Assembly (NCBI GenBank): GCA_030248295.1
Contig: JASANH010000153.1
Coordinates: 1 to 64,000 of the forward strand
Direction: 5' to 3'
DNA from: Mesodorylaimus sp. YZB2_4
Lineage: Eukaryota > Nematoda > Enoplea > Dorylaimida > Dorylaimidae
DNA: 64,000 bases
In this document: in pieces, positions 43,790-54,487 of the stretch
Layout of the letters: each line of letters begins with the position of its first letter
Position numbering within the stretch: position 1 is the first letter of the stretch
Made by a program: the position numbers and the translations under genes
The notes under the pieces: model-generated
What the model was told of the DNA's origin: nothing
Seen by the model: the letters and a program-made list of their open reading frames with translations, nothing else
Database searches by the model: none

Positions 43790-44835
43790 CTACTAATGAT
43801 ATCGCGAAAATAGTTATTGCAAAAGGTTTTTAAGCACAATTGAGAGAGTGACGTCGACATTTCGCTTGATTTCCAAAAAATGCCATAACATTTCAAATTT
43901 GGGGCGCTTGTTGTGATGTTAAGGTACGAAGGGTTTTTCGACTCGAGAAATGAATTTATAGCCACAGCTGAAGGCAACTGTCGCCCACAAAATGGGCTTG
44001 CGTAGACGCACACACAATGAGGAGGTCTCCTCCCTATTTTGGGCGGCAGAGAGCTGGATTTTCAAGCTGATGACTTCAGTTCGACTCTATGCAAGTGCAA
44101 AAACTTTAGAGTTATTTCCCCCTTTGCGAAGTAACCTTGAAATTTTACTTTTTTTTGGCCTGGCGCACAATCTGCGAACAAAGCGTTTTCAATCATATTG
44201 TAAGCCAGCCATTAAGTTTTTAACAGTCTTTGACATCCATATTCACACTGAGGCTTCATGGAGGAGGACAAACAAAGCGAAACAGCGGTTGAGGTTATAC
44301 CCTCAATCAATACCCTCAATTTATTCAACATGGGACAAGAAATTTATTTGTAGATTCTTTCACAAATGGCACTTTTTAATCGACAAGAGAATATTCGCAT
44401 ACAGTACATTCATGTTTATGTTTTAGGTTGCTCTTACTGCTTGCTTTTGGCATTAACAACTAATCGTGAGGTCAACAAGCTTCGTAACGGGACAATGCAA
44501 CTATTCTACCATTTCTACTTCCCTCCTCGATGCGCCTTGTTCCATTTCATTATGCTTTTTATGTCTAGTGCCAACGCGCACCCCATTGCAATCCTGGCGG
44601 GCGAATACCTGTTAGGCGCCAAACTTAAACTGTTCTGCCCATATTTGAAAGTGAAGCGAAATGTCGACGTCACTTCCTTAGTTGTGCCTAAAAACCTTTT
44701 GCAATAACTATTTTGGCAATATCATTTGTAATAGAGGTCTTGGCCGTCCATTTTTGTGCATTTCAGCGCGATGCTCGACCCGTCTGAGCATGCAGAACCA
44801 GTTTTGCAGAACCGAGAAGCCTTAGAATACTTAAG
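43790..44835 (+). mobile_element. Inverted-repeat element with TTATTGCAAAAGG ends, copy A
   Basis: The left end 43799-43920 (CGCGAAAATAGTTATTGCAAAAGG...) is the reverse complement of 44610-44735 (...CCTTTTGCAATAACTATTTTGG), with GACGTCGACATTTCGCTT in both. The core and the 100 bases after the right end, up to the TTAA at 44831, match 58132-60320, a longer second copy. A plus-strand frame (43992-44426) is not recognised. It has split a region holding Polinton-type genes on both sides. Confidence 0.6.
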
Positions 44836-44870
44836 TATATAGAAATGAACTCATCAATGGTAATGCGCTC

Positions 44871-46176
44871 TCAGCGCAACCATATCATCAGACGAGTCAG
44901 CGGAAAGCTTCGCGAAGTTTGATTGAGCAATTCCCTGAATGAATTAGAAGGCAAGACTGCGGTCATGAAACTGCTGCTGGCTGAGCAGCTTGCGCGGCTT
45001 TCTAATAAAATTATATCAGAATAATGCGGGGAATCGTCGCGCCAAAGCTGCATGCATCGATAGCAGCCCAACGAGAATTAGACAGCTTTTTAAAAATTGA
45101 AACCTTCGCCAGGAATGGCGGCGTCCGTATCAGTTTGCAAACTGTCTTAGCGAGAGAAATAGTGGGTGACAAGAAGCTGGCCGAGATCTTGTCCCACAAT
45201 GACACCATTTCTATCAAAATTAGTGGCGACGGGACTTCCGTTGGCAGAAAGCACAGCCACATAAATATTCTTCTCACAATTATGAATGATGCAGAGACTG
45301 CCATGTCGTCTAAATTTAGGTCAGCCTACACAAGCGATGGAATATTCGATTTTTGATTTGGGGAGATATGAAGTTTTTCCTTTTTGCAGTAGGTATGTGC
45401 CTGAGCGCTTCTTATGGTTAGCCACAATAAGGTTCGGGTCACAGATGGGTGGCATTCCGAGGAGTGGGGGAGCTAGGAGAGGGGGGGGGAGTTCCATCTA
45501 AGGCCGATCATTTCACGCTAGTTCGTCCTTTGCCTTAGTAATTTTGACATTTCCACATTGTGCGGCTTGCCGCAAGTTATTTATCTCGTGCCTGCATCAG
45601 AAGCATCTGTAAGAAAACCACATTACCCTGACTCCTTTCGACTTTCAAGTCCGCAATGGTTGACACTTCGGGACCACTAACCCTTCAGGACAGATGAAGT
45701 CCCGCAGATTTTTCCTTTCAGGATAGATGAAGTCACCCAAAGATTTTTTGACCAGATTTTTTCTGACTTCGGGTATGGATGCAGCAAACTGCGCGCATTC
45801 GTGCATTCACTGTATATTTGTTCGAAGGACAAATTCTTTGACGAGTCAACGATGGCAAGAGTTCAGGCCAGGACAATCACAGATATGGCAACATGGGCGA
45901 CAGATCCAACAGTCGAAAAGAAGTTTAACTGCAGCCGCGAGCCCATGTATCGATATCATGGACATTCTCATGGACATATCATGGACAGTGGACATTCTTC
46001 ATATGTTTCTCCAAATCACTGATAGGCTGTTCGACTTATTCCTTGATGAGATTGGACGTCATGACAACAACAAAGCAACTGAAACTCCGCGCGTGGTCAG
46101 AGATTTCCCAAGCATAAGACAGCTAATTGAAGAGGGCAACCGTATCAGAGAAAAAACCGGCCGCAACATCCACTAG
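44871..46176 (+). pseudogene. Uncharacterised two-copy family, copy B (N-terminal and middle part)
   Basis: Three blocks in the same order as expected for one protein. Around 44877-45020 a helical stretch (GKTAVMKLLLAEQLARLSNK) appears with stops. Block 45024-45356 contains a strong motif ISGDGTSVGRKHSHINILLT followed by NDAETAMS. Block about 45837-46176 contains STMARVQARTITDMATWA, KKFNCSREPMY and then, after a frame change, VDILHMFLQITDRLFDLF. The last part is homologous to 21001-21251 in copy A. An Asp in GDGT and an Asp plus His in VDILHMFLR-type sequence give a pattern reminiscent of metal-binding transposase cores, but this is inference. I know of no assigned function. Confidence 0.45.
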
Positions 46177-46182
46177 CGTTTG

Positions 46183-46957
46183 TCAATAAGCGCCAGCGAG
46201 ACTGATCGAAAAGTCGAGTGTGCGACGATGTTTGGAGCTGATAAAGAGGCGCTTTTCAACAACTCGCGACTCTCGAGCGTTGCTTGTCAGCGCAACATCG
46301 ATGTCGCTGACATCGAATAGGTGACACGTCGGTGCACTCCAGAAATCGCCACTGTAATCGGACATTAGAAACCTAGGCACATTTGATTTATCCGAATGAA
46401 TCCCATTCAATACTTTGCCGATTTCTGAAGCCGATTCACTCTTTGATGATTTCACACGGGCGTACTTGCTGAAAACTTCAGTGAAGACAACTAAAAATTC
46501 ATTGCCATCGTTCTCATCTGCCAAGTGGCTCATGTCAGCCAAGTCGACCATATGCAATTCGTTGGGCGCAGTCGCGATGACTTGGGATCGTTTGAAGTTG
46601 TACCGCCTGGATTTCTTCAACGTGAAGGCGTTGACCGACGACAAAAAATTTCGCACTTGGCCGCGAGTAACGATTTGACCATCCTTTAACACGGCTCTGT
46701 ATAATTTCTCCACACCACCGTACGACCCCGAGTTAGCAGTGTCTGTGTAAATCAGTAACATTCTCTCGTCACCATTCATCTTTCTCTTTCACCAAGGCTT
46801 CTTCAACAAATCGAACTATTTCCTGATTCTCAATTATGTCCTTATTGTTAGTGGCCATACTTGAGGGGTGATACCGAGCACATTCGATTGGGGCTTGTCC
46901 GTGGTGTCGGTGATAGCGATCCACTGAACCAGATTGCCCAACAACGGTAATAGGCAC
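46183..46957 (-). pseudogene. Polinton/Maverick-type integrase
   Basis: The main frame (46779-46183, 198 aa) shows YTDTANSGSYGGVEKLYRAV at its start, the typical N-terminal turn of Polinton integrases, then FTLKKSRRYNFKRSQVI. The catalytic core follows: HMVDLADMSHL (first Asp), FLVVFTEVFSKYARV, RFLMSDYSGDFWSAP (second Asp) and RESRVVEKRLF (Glu in the position of the D-D-35-E triad). The preceding frame 46957-46769 ends in NQEIVRFVEEALVKEKDEW and is joined by a frame change. Unlike Ty3 or BEL elements, no reverse transcriptase is nearby. The last Lys/His-rich part is partly eroded, so it is called a pseudogene, but the triad is still present. Confidence 0.7.
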
Positions 46958-46959
46958 TT

Positions 46960-47115
46960 GTGATTATGTGGGCCACGTGCCTTCAAGCAGGTTCGGCACA
47001 ATGTGTGCTTGGAGCAATGGCGGCTTAAATTTTTTTTGCTTGCATAGAATTCGCACACGACGCACCAGACTTGGGTATTCAGAGAGCCTTTAAAAGCCGA
47101 CCGTCTCCTATCCAT
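46960..47115 (-). CDS. Small RING-like zinc-finger ORF next to the integrase
   Basis: The minus-strand frame from 47115 holds C-V-V-C, then 12 residues, then CSKHTLCRTC, then 10 residues and a further Cys. This is C-x2-C-x12-C-x2-H-x2-C-x2-C-x10-C, the C3HC4 RING layout with only the last Cys replaced (C-L-L-P). It is on the same strand as, and directly upstream of, the integrase. RING proteins are not a standard core part of Polintons, so it may be a captured gene, an exon of a host gene, or an N-terminal zinc domain once fused to the integrase. It is distinct in sequence from the RING in IR1. Confidence 0.45.
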
Positions 47116-49250
47116 TGCAAAATGAAAATGAACATCATGTGCCTGGCCTTGCTGATGATTATTAGACTGAAGAATAAATCTTCAGCTGCCTGAAGATGTG
47201 GGACTTGTTTGACCGAAGATCGCATCTTCAGTTCTCGACTGAGGCTGGGTTCTTTTTCCAACTTTGTCTGCAATTTATCGCTTTCGCTATATCTTTCTCA
47301 ATACTCGATCCTGCCCAACATCGTGCGCCCTAAACCAATGTCGTTGAAAGCGCTTGCGGCTGAATGTATCGTCTGGTGTATGCATAAGCCATGCACAATT
47401 TGGCGAGAGAAACAGGGCCTCATGAATTTCGTTTTTGTATCCATGAGCCTAGCAACAAGGCAGACATGGCGGCGCTCGACTATCTGTGCCAATACATCCC
47501 CAACTTCTTGATTGCTCACTTGAAAATCGAACGGCGCGTTCGTCGACAACTAATGAACGTTCACGACCTCAGTGCGCCCACCATCCGCGCTTTCCTACCC
47601 AAGCAGGCCAGGTTGGTGCTGGGCGAACTTTTGGATAACGAAGGGGCGAGAACGAAGCCACGCTCGGCTTATACATCCGTCCACCATTCATTTCTATTGA
47701 GGGAAATTTCACGCGAGCTGCTTATAACATTATCGAGTGTCTAGATATATGCGGGATAAACTGATGGAATCGGATGGTTGTGAAACTTTTTGTAACGATG
47801 TTACGTGTTTGAGTAGTTCTTTTGTCTCCGTTTCAAAGAGGCGATTGTTGCAAAGCAGGCGATTTGTAATACAGTACTGTATGTACATGTCACGTGTGAA
47901 GTGTGAGTGCAAGGTGGGCGTATTGCTTAAAAAATTCCCGCTGGTCGCAATCACAGCAAGTCAGCCGTTCCAAACTTCCTCTGTGTCGTGTGGGCCTGAT
48001 CGCGAGGAATTCATCACAGATTCTTAGACCATGTGCCAGACCTTATGTCGGGTCCATCAAAAAAATATGGACTGAACGAATTCAACTAATATTTGCACAT
48101 GCGCCAATTACTGTCTTGAAGACGATGTGAAGGCCTCATCGGATACTCAACGGTTTTTGTTCGATTTTTGGCAAGATTTAAGAACTCTGCTTGTAAATGA
48201 TGATGAAATCGCAGGGGTCTTCTCGCGAACAAACACCACCAGGGGTGGAGAAAGCTTTTGCTTCAGCTGGTGTCCAAATTCGAACACAACAGTCAATGAA
48301 GACTGTGTTTGTGTTACTCTTTTCGTGCGGTTTCAAGCGGCTGCTCAATTTTGAATAAACCCCTAAAAAAATATGTAATTTGGCGAAACTTGGATCACGA
48401 TTTATACGAATTGCATTCACACCAAATTCCTTATTGGTCCACACCACACAAGTCACGCTCGAAGAGACTCAATACGCCGGAGAGAGATCAATTAAACAAG
48501 ATACGTCAGCTTGGCTTGACACGTTTCCGCGAAAGTGGCGAAACACGTCAACAATTCCAGTTTGCCACCATTGCCTATGGGCAAACAGTGGACAGTGTCG
48601 CGTACAGAAGCACAGGAAGTCTGCCTGGGTCTGGTGAAGATGGGTGCACTCAACGGCACACAAAAGTTTTTCTTTTGATGCGTATTTTTGACTTGGTCAT
48701 AACAAACAATGATCCTTTCGTCGATTGTCTGCCTGTCATATACCTGTTGACAGAATTTTCACTTGCCATGACTGTCTCAATTACATCGTCAGTTTCGCGA
48801 GATGGTTCTCGCGACCGAACGTAATTCAAGATCTTTTGCTTACAGTTTGAGAGAACGTGAATGCTGACTCCTACTATTTTAGAGTCGCATCGTAGTGAGC
48901 TTTAGCATATGTTTCACGATAACCCAGGAAATTTCGCAGCTAGACTGTACGAATTAAACATACCAAGTAATCTGGTCCTGGCGCGACTGAATTTTGACGC
49001 CACTGACCAAACGATTGATAGTATTGACATTGTTTTCTGCCCGAGAGCGGCAACAACAATAACGACAACTTTTTCTTCTCACCAAAAATTTCCCCCACCA
49101 CACGATATTCAGAGCCACCACCCGCACGACGAGTTATTTCGATTACGCAATATTTCACGACTTGCTACTGTTGTCTAGCCTCTTCTAAACTCTTTCGTTC
49201 AAGGATTATTATTGCATTGCGGGCGGTGTAAAGCGCGTACATAATACTGT
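47116..49250. other. Unassigned stretch with protein-like fragments (2.1 kb)
   Basis: A plus-strand frame at 47391-47744 contains PSNKADMAALDYLCQYIPNF and LSAPTIRAFLPKQARLVLGE, which reads like protein but is not recognised. Frames at 48309-48824 and 48909-49178 are weaker. They may be eroded genes of the Polinton-type region (capsid or accessory), but there is no motif to support that. Confidence 0.3.
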
Positions 49251-49559
49251 ATGTCAATGTGGACGATTTTGAGAATGGCCCTGGCGACTAGCCCTCTGAA
49301 GTCTGATCACTCTGTGGCGCAAGATAGGGCGTGGCACATTTTTGGCCGCGTCGTGCCCAAGCGAAAAATTGTTTTCTTCAGTCAAAGCTTATTGATTCAC
49401 ATTGAGACCATATGTTTGATTGCGAATTTGATTTTCGGCATAAGAGACAAGAAATTGCGGATCGCCACGTTGGGCACATGCATTGGCTTTATGATTCTAG
49501 CGCCAAGCTTAAAGCTGCTGTTTAGCAAGAATGGGCAAGATCAAAGCTTTACTCATTAA
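49251..49559 (+). CDS. Small two-membrane-segment protein, 102 aa
   Basis: The frame MSMWTILRMALATSPLKSDH has a hydrophilic start, then a conserved-looking GRVVPKRKIVFFSQSLLIHI turn leading into one membrane segment (about residues 45-65) and a second at about 70-92 (TLGTCIGFMILAPSLKLLF). Small proteins with this basic-FF-Q-two-helix layout accompany polymerase B and integrase genes in some large virus-like DNA transposons; I recall the layout but cannot prove membership. The frame is intact. It lies on the opposite strand from the integrase and 2.1 kb past the RING-like frame. Confidence 0.4.
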   Translation: MSMWTILRMALATSPLKSDHSVAQDRAWHIFGRVVPKRKIVFFSQSLLIHIETICLIANLIFGIRDKKLRIATLGTCIGFMILAPSLKLLFSKNGQDQSFTH

Positions 49560-49844
49560 TAGACTATGAGGGTTCTTTCAATATAATTCAAAATCTCTTA
49601 AGTAATGTAACGTATTATGCTCTCTGTCCTAATAAATATACATGCGCAGTCAACGCTTTTTATCATGGGCTTCTGGAAAAATAAATTGCGATGGTTGTTA
49701 TCCTGAATTTATTTATCGTAAGTGTATAGGAGTACTGTACCATTTTTTCAATAAAACACATAAAACAAAAATGCAAGTGAGAAGGAAATATAGGGGTAAC
49801 ATCAATCCTTGATCATTCTAAATCAAACATTTGATTTTACATTG

Positions 49845-50440
49845 TCAAAAAAGTGTACTCATCAGTTTTGGCAGCTTCTCAATCATGTGGCTTTGTAGTT
49901 TCTTTAAATTCATTCCACATGTTCCGCATCCGAATTTTGGTTCGACAACAAGCACTTGCTTGTTAAATGGATTGTAGACCACCAATAACATAGACTGGGC
50001 TTTGTTGAGGGCCATTGTAATCTGGCGAGTGTACCACATTTTGTCGTGGGTTAAGGAACCCATTCGCCATTGAGAATGCTTCTAATCAAGTGAAACGTCT
50101 TTCGGCTCTTAATTAATTCTCCGATCGATTTCGGTTGAGCGTTTGGGAGTTGATAGATGGTTTTGATTATGAACGGTTTGTAGCCATCGCTAGCCGTTTT
50201 GACGTACCCATCCATATGCCAGGCCGCATGTTGACGCATCCAAATTCGAAATGTTGAAGAGGGCCATTAGATCTTTATTGGATTGGCCCGAAGATGACAT
50301 CTTCGTACCGACTGTTTCATTGCTTGTGTTTGGACAGGGCGCTGTGCGGTTAGTTTGCTCTTCGTGTGTGACGATTAGCATTGTATACAGTATGACTTCA
50401 CGCGATGAGAGCGAGTCGACTTGTCTTTATTTGGACCAAT
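49845..50440 (-). pseudogene. Unrecognised minus-strand coding fragments
   Basis: Three overlapping frames (50381-50190, 50239-50051, 50063-49845) can be read in order. They contain SNKDLMALFNISNLDASTCG, KPFIIKTIYQLPNAQPKSIG and VYNPFNKQVLVVEPKFGCGT. The overlaps imply frameshifts or introns. CGTCG near the end could be half of a zinc ribbon. No family recognised. Confidence 0.3.
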
Positions 50441-50479
50441 GACGACAAGTGGTGAGTGATTACTTCTTTGACGATAATT

Positions 50480-50900
50480 GGAACGATGTGTCCATATTTA
50501 GGGACTATGACCATATTTCAGACACCATAATATGGTCGTGGTCTGTAATATGGTCATAGTGTCCCGCCCGGAATATGGTCATAGATTATTTGGGTGACCA
50601 CGCCCGTGTTTAGGAGACCATGACCATATTCGAGACCATGACCGTTTTCGGGGCCATGACCATATTTTGGACCATGACCGTGTTTGGAAGGCCATTACCA
50701 TATTTCGGACCACGACCATATTTAGGACCACGACCACGTTTGGGTGACCATGAAAATATTTGGGAGATCATGACCATGTTTGGAACCATGGCCATATTTT
50801 GTGACCATGACCATATTTGGGAGATCATAACCCTGTTTGGAACCATGGCCATATTTTATACACTGTGTCCATATTTTAGAACCTGACCATCTCTGGGTGG
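50480..50900 (+). repeat. Interspersed GACCATGACCATATTT repeat
   Basis: About 15 to 18 variants of GGACCATGACCATATTTTGG, GACCACGACCATATTTAGG and GACCATGACCGTGTTTGG occur with irregular spacing of 22-35 bases. The opposite strand gives a false Met-Val-Met peptide repeat. ATGGTCATG-type words allow local fold-back pairing. Confidence 0.85.
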
Positions 50901-51199
50901 CGATGACCTAATAATCTTATCACTTCGTAGCCATGTACGGGTGGGCTTATCATTATACTTAAAGCATTGCCTATGCTAAAACACGTGCCACCTCAAATTG
51001 ACAGACGTTCAGCTCCTCCCCTCTGCTACTGTGGCTGATGCAACAGGAGGCGTGGCAAATATCTAAGGGATAAGATATTAGGTAATCTGCCAAGACTATT
51101 TTTCCTGCCAGCATACCCTCAGAAGAGCATTGATGTTCTCGTATTAAGAATCGCAGGCGTTCAACGCATTGATTGCTGTTCTTGGCAGTTAATTATTTC
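50901..51199. other. No recognisable feature
   Basis: Unique-looking sequence between the repeat and the hAT-like remnant. Confidence 0.4.
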
Positions 51200-51958
51200 C
51201 CGTACATGAAAAGCTTGCTCGCCAAAGATCGTATTCTGCCAAGACTTCATCCACCGACGCCACATGATCTTTGTACATTTGCGCGACCTCCATAATCGAT
51301 TAATTCAAGCTACGCCGTTTCTTTTGTCTTTTCTCAGGGTGTCTTCTTTCAATTCAAAAACAGCAGAGTAGATTATAGATTAAAATAACATGATGGAATG
51401 GGCGATGAAATGTTCATAAACATGCCGAATTGAGCAGGGATCAAACGTTGCGAATGGAAAACGCCATTTCTGTGATAAGTAAATCGCTCTTGTAATCGCC
51501 CCTTCAATTCAATCAGATATTTCTCGAATATTTGTGCCAAATAATGATCAACGACAATGTAATGATTAATCGTGGGTACACGTTTCAGTGAGAAGGGCGC
51601 AAAACACGAATCCAGGGCTGCTTTGCGTCCCGCCATCTTGCAAAAATGCGACGCAAACAGAACAGAACATATGATATAAGTGGCAATCACACAACTAGCC
51701 TTCTCACCACCCAAATGCAGGCTAACTGCCTGCTGCTATCGGCTGCTAGAGATCATGGCACCAATTTAAACAATTCGTGATCACTAGCAACGCATCCTGC
51801 AATTTGATACAGTACCTACATCTCTTGTTTAATCACTTGTGGTCGAGTTCTCTCAAGGGCTCAACTTGAATAACATGAGCAGGGTCCCCGCTGTGGCCAC
51901 TTCTCTAGGTTCGCAGGGGCCCGTGGCCCACTGTGCCCACCCCTTGCGTACGCCACTG
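51200..51958 (-). mobile_element. hAT-like transposon remnant
   Basis: On the minus strand the right end at 51958 starts CAGTGGCGTACGCAAGGGGTGGGCACAGTGG; CAG-GGCGTA followed by a G-rich block is the form of many invertebrate hAT terminal repeats. The frame 51714-51373 follows on that strand with VPTINHYIVVDHYLAQIFEK and LIELKGRLQERFTY, comparable to the [YF]-x-x-x-[IV]-F-x-P-x-[LI]-D-x-x-[LI]-x-x-L-x-x-RF segment of hAT transposases of the zinc-finger (ZMYM/THAP-associated) type. A further piece at about 51300-51205 reads MEVAQMYKDHVASVDEVLAE then YDLWRASF. The opposite end was not found. Confidence 0.4.
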
Positions 51959-52259
51959 CAGTTGGGGGAGAATTTGTTGTGAAACCACAAGGTACGTGGT
52001 TCGGCTCCATCATGGATTCCAATTTTTGGATTTTGTTTTTTCCCGCGTGGCAGAGGCACTTCACTGTTAACATAGAATATATAGGTGATCTTGGATTTTG
52101 TTTCCAAGTAGGGGATAAGCTATCGGATACGATGAGCGCATAAAAAAAGTAATGTTTTTTGCCTGGCTTCTATATATCTACATACTAAAAAAAAAGTGCG
52201 TTCGTGATCAGGAAAGAAATTTGTTGCTGATATGTCAGAATAGTCGTCCTGTTAGGCGG
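51959..52259. other. No recognisable feature
   Basis: A B-box-like GGTTCGGCTCC at 51999-52009 has no convincing tRNA fold around it. Confidence 0.4.
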
Positions 52260-53180
52260 ACCGTACGAATAATCTTGGGCGCGCGGCTGCAAGTTCCGTT
52301 TAAGGTTTATGCTTTCCAGAGGTTTGGATAAAGATGTTGGTAGTCAGTCACCCTATTGTTCAGTTGAACTATGTATGCGCATGCAGTGTTTTAGTCAAAC
52401 CTAGTTTGTCACAAAAACGAAAAACGGTCTTATTATTACCAAAAAAGTCTCTTATGACAGACTGGAAACTTTTAGACCAGACAATGCACACAGTGGATAA
52501 CAAGGGCTTAGGATGGCTAGTCTAATCGGCCGCACGATGACAGGACCTCACATGCTGTTTAATGCTCACAGTGTGTAATCACGAACACACAGATGCTTGC
52601 CGATGTCAGCACTGAAACCACATAGTCTGTGTGAAGCTGCTGTTTGGAGAGGCTTCCTAAAGGATACCAGCTGTGCTGTTTTACACGATGGCAACCTAAA
52701 TATGCTGGAGCTCTAGCGCTGCAAGAAGCGTGGCACAGCTCATCGTCAAATCCCAAACCTTGAGAGACATCCCTTTTCAACTTTATGTTCATGGCCATGT
52801 TTTACCACATCAGGAATGGCACATTTTGAGGACAGGGAAACACATTACACAAAACGATTTGCGAAGCCGGGGATTAAACACTCGCTAGTAGTGCGCATTC
52901 AACCCGAGAGGCAGACACTTCTAGCCCACTATGTAGACCACAAACTGAATCTTACAATGACCCTGCTCGTTGCTTTCAAATCTGCTCTTCGCTCACGATT
53001 ACTCGTGGTGCTGATAACTCATGCAGAAAAAGCAGCTCGTGCACTTTTTCTAATCGACCATGATTGCGATTCGCAGTGGCCGAGTAGACCAGCCATCCCA
53101 AGCCCTAGTTATTTAATGTGTGCATTGGCTGCTCTTAAAGTTTGAGTCTGTCATAAGGACTTTTTTGGATATTTTTACTA
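52260..53180 (+). mobile_element. Inverted-repeat DNA element, copy 2
   Basis: Same family and orientation as 28766-29780. It has ends ACCAAAAAAGTCTCTTATGACAG at about 52438 and GTCATAAGGACTTTTTTGG near 53150-53170, with the inner GGATGGCTAGTCTAATCGGC and GGCCGAGTAGACCAGCC blocks. It shares the upstream GGGCGCGCGGCTGCAAGTTCCGTT part and lacks the internal hairpin seen at 29363-29445. Overall similarity to copy 1 is roughly four bases in five by eye. No transposase. Confidence 0.6.
52861..52950 (-). repeat. tRNA-like unit inside the inverted-repeat element, copy 2
   Basis: Homologous to 29473-29562, with A-box-like TGGTCTACATAGTGGGC and a more decayed B box (GTTTAATCCCCGGC). Being present at the same place in both copies, it spread with the element. 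Confidence 0.4.
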
Positions 53181-53949
53181 GTGTTATTGAAGGGGACCTC
53201 ACGCCTCCCTCAGGTAAGAAAGGAGTGAGCGAAGAAGATGGAGGCGAGAAGCCTACAGTAATTTATACCTGGCTCATAAGTGACCATTGAATTACATAAT
53301 CACCTGCTAACTTATAACATCTATCCTGTCTTTCTTAAAGTTTTTTTATTGCACCACCTCAATAACTTTTTCGCTGGCCAACTTTGCAAATCATTCTCAT
53401 CAATGAATCTCTTACTTCTTTAACGGTTGTTCTTGAATCTTTGAACACCTTGAAGTTAGAGGGTGCCAGACATGTTTGGTGGAAGGTTTACATTCCACTT
53501 TGTCCCACCGTAACTTCCTGCTGTGTCTATTTTCGCAGTAGATACACTACCAAGAGCCTCTTCTGACTGCCCGCTAATGCGTCCTTCACGAAGCTAACCA
53601 AAAAGGCCAAACAAACATGGACTTACTAGTAAGCCTGTCACATATCGACTTCAAGACTACATATTTTTGCCGCTCATATCCTTTGCAGAGTGTATTTCTC
53701 AGTAGACTGTTTGCATCATATCTACAGTATATTCTGCAGTTTGCATCGCGCCTTTTCAGATTAGCCGCGATATCTCACACTTAACTAAAGGCGACCCTTG
53801 CTCTAAGCTGGTGACTGCAAAACTCACATGAGAAGGTCACATGTATGTAACAAAGCGTGATTGCCACAGAATGTTGATAGATTATGAATCATTAATATTC
53901 ATGTTCATTATACTGTGAGTTAATTCATGTATTTTTTCGTGCACTCACA
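53181..53949. other. No recognisable gene
   Basis: Short frames and AT-rich sequence only. Confidence 0.4.
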
Positions 53950-54240
53950 GTTCACGGCTGGATCGGATCGGATCGGATCCCATTCGTTCAAATCGGATAT
54001 CCGATCCGATCCGAAAAAATCACCATCTGATAATAAATAAGTGATAATAAATACTGCTCATTTCCATAAGGTAGCGGCCTTTCGAAAAAAGTTGATGCGT
54101 TATTGATTGTTCGAAAAAATTACTAGTATTTCACATAATTCGATCCGAAACTCATCCAATCCGATCCAAAGCATCTGATCTGATCCGGAAATTTTCCCAT
54201 CCGATTCAGTCCAATCCAATCCGACAAACCCCCATCTAAT
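53950..54240. repeat. GGATC/GATCCGAT short-repeat cluster
   Basis: It starts with four overlapping GGATC units (GGATCGGATCGGATCGGATCC) and continues with ATCCGATCCGATCCG and many diverged CCGATCC or CCAATCC words to about 54240. Both orientations occur, so the cluster has inverted symmetry about 53990. Confidence 0.75.
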
Positions 54241-54487
54241 CCGGCCATGACTTACAGTCGTGTCAAGGATGTTCTGTAAAGAGTGGTGAAAAAATTTTAT
54301 TTGTGAGCGTATGGGATGTGTTCCGAACTCTATATTAATTTAACTGAAAAATTGATAAATGACTGCAGGTACCGCAGGTGCGTACAGTATGACCTTTGTT
54401 CCAGCTAGTATTGGACGGCTTAGTTTATGATTCTGTAGCCAAGGACTTACAGTTTTGTCGCCACATAGCAACTGTTTGCTTTTTATT

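Noticed and set aside
50610..50886. 80-88-codon ORFs with Met-Val repeats
   Set aside because: By-product of the GACCATGACCATATTT repeat.
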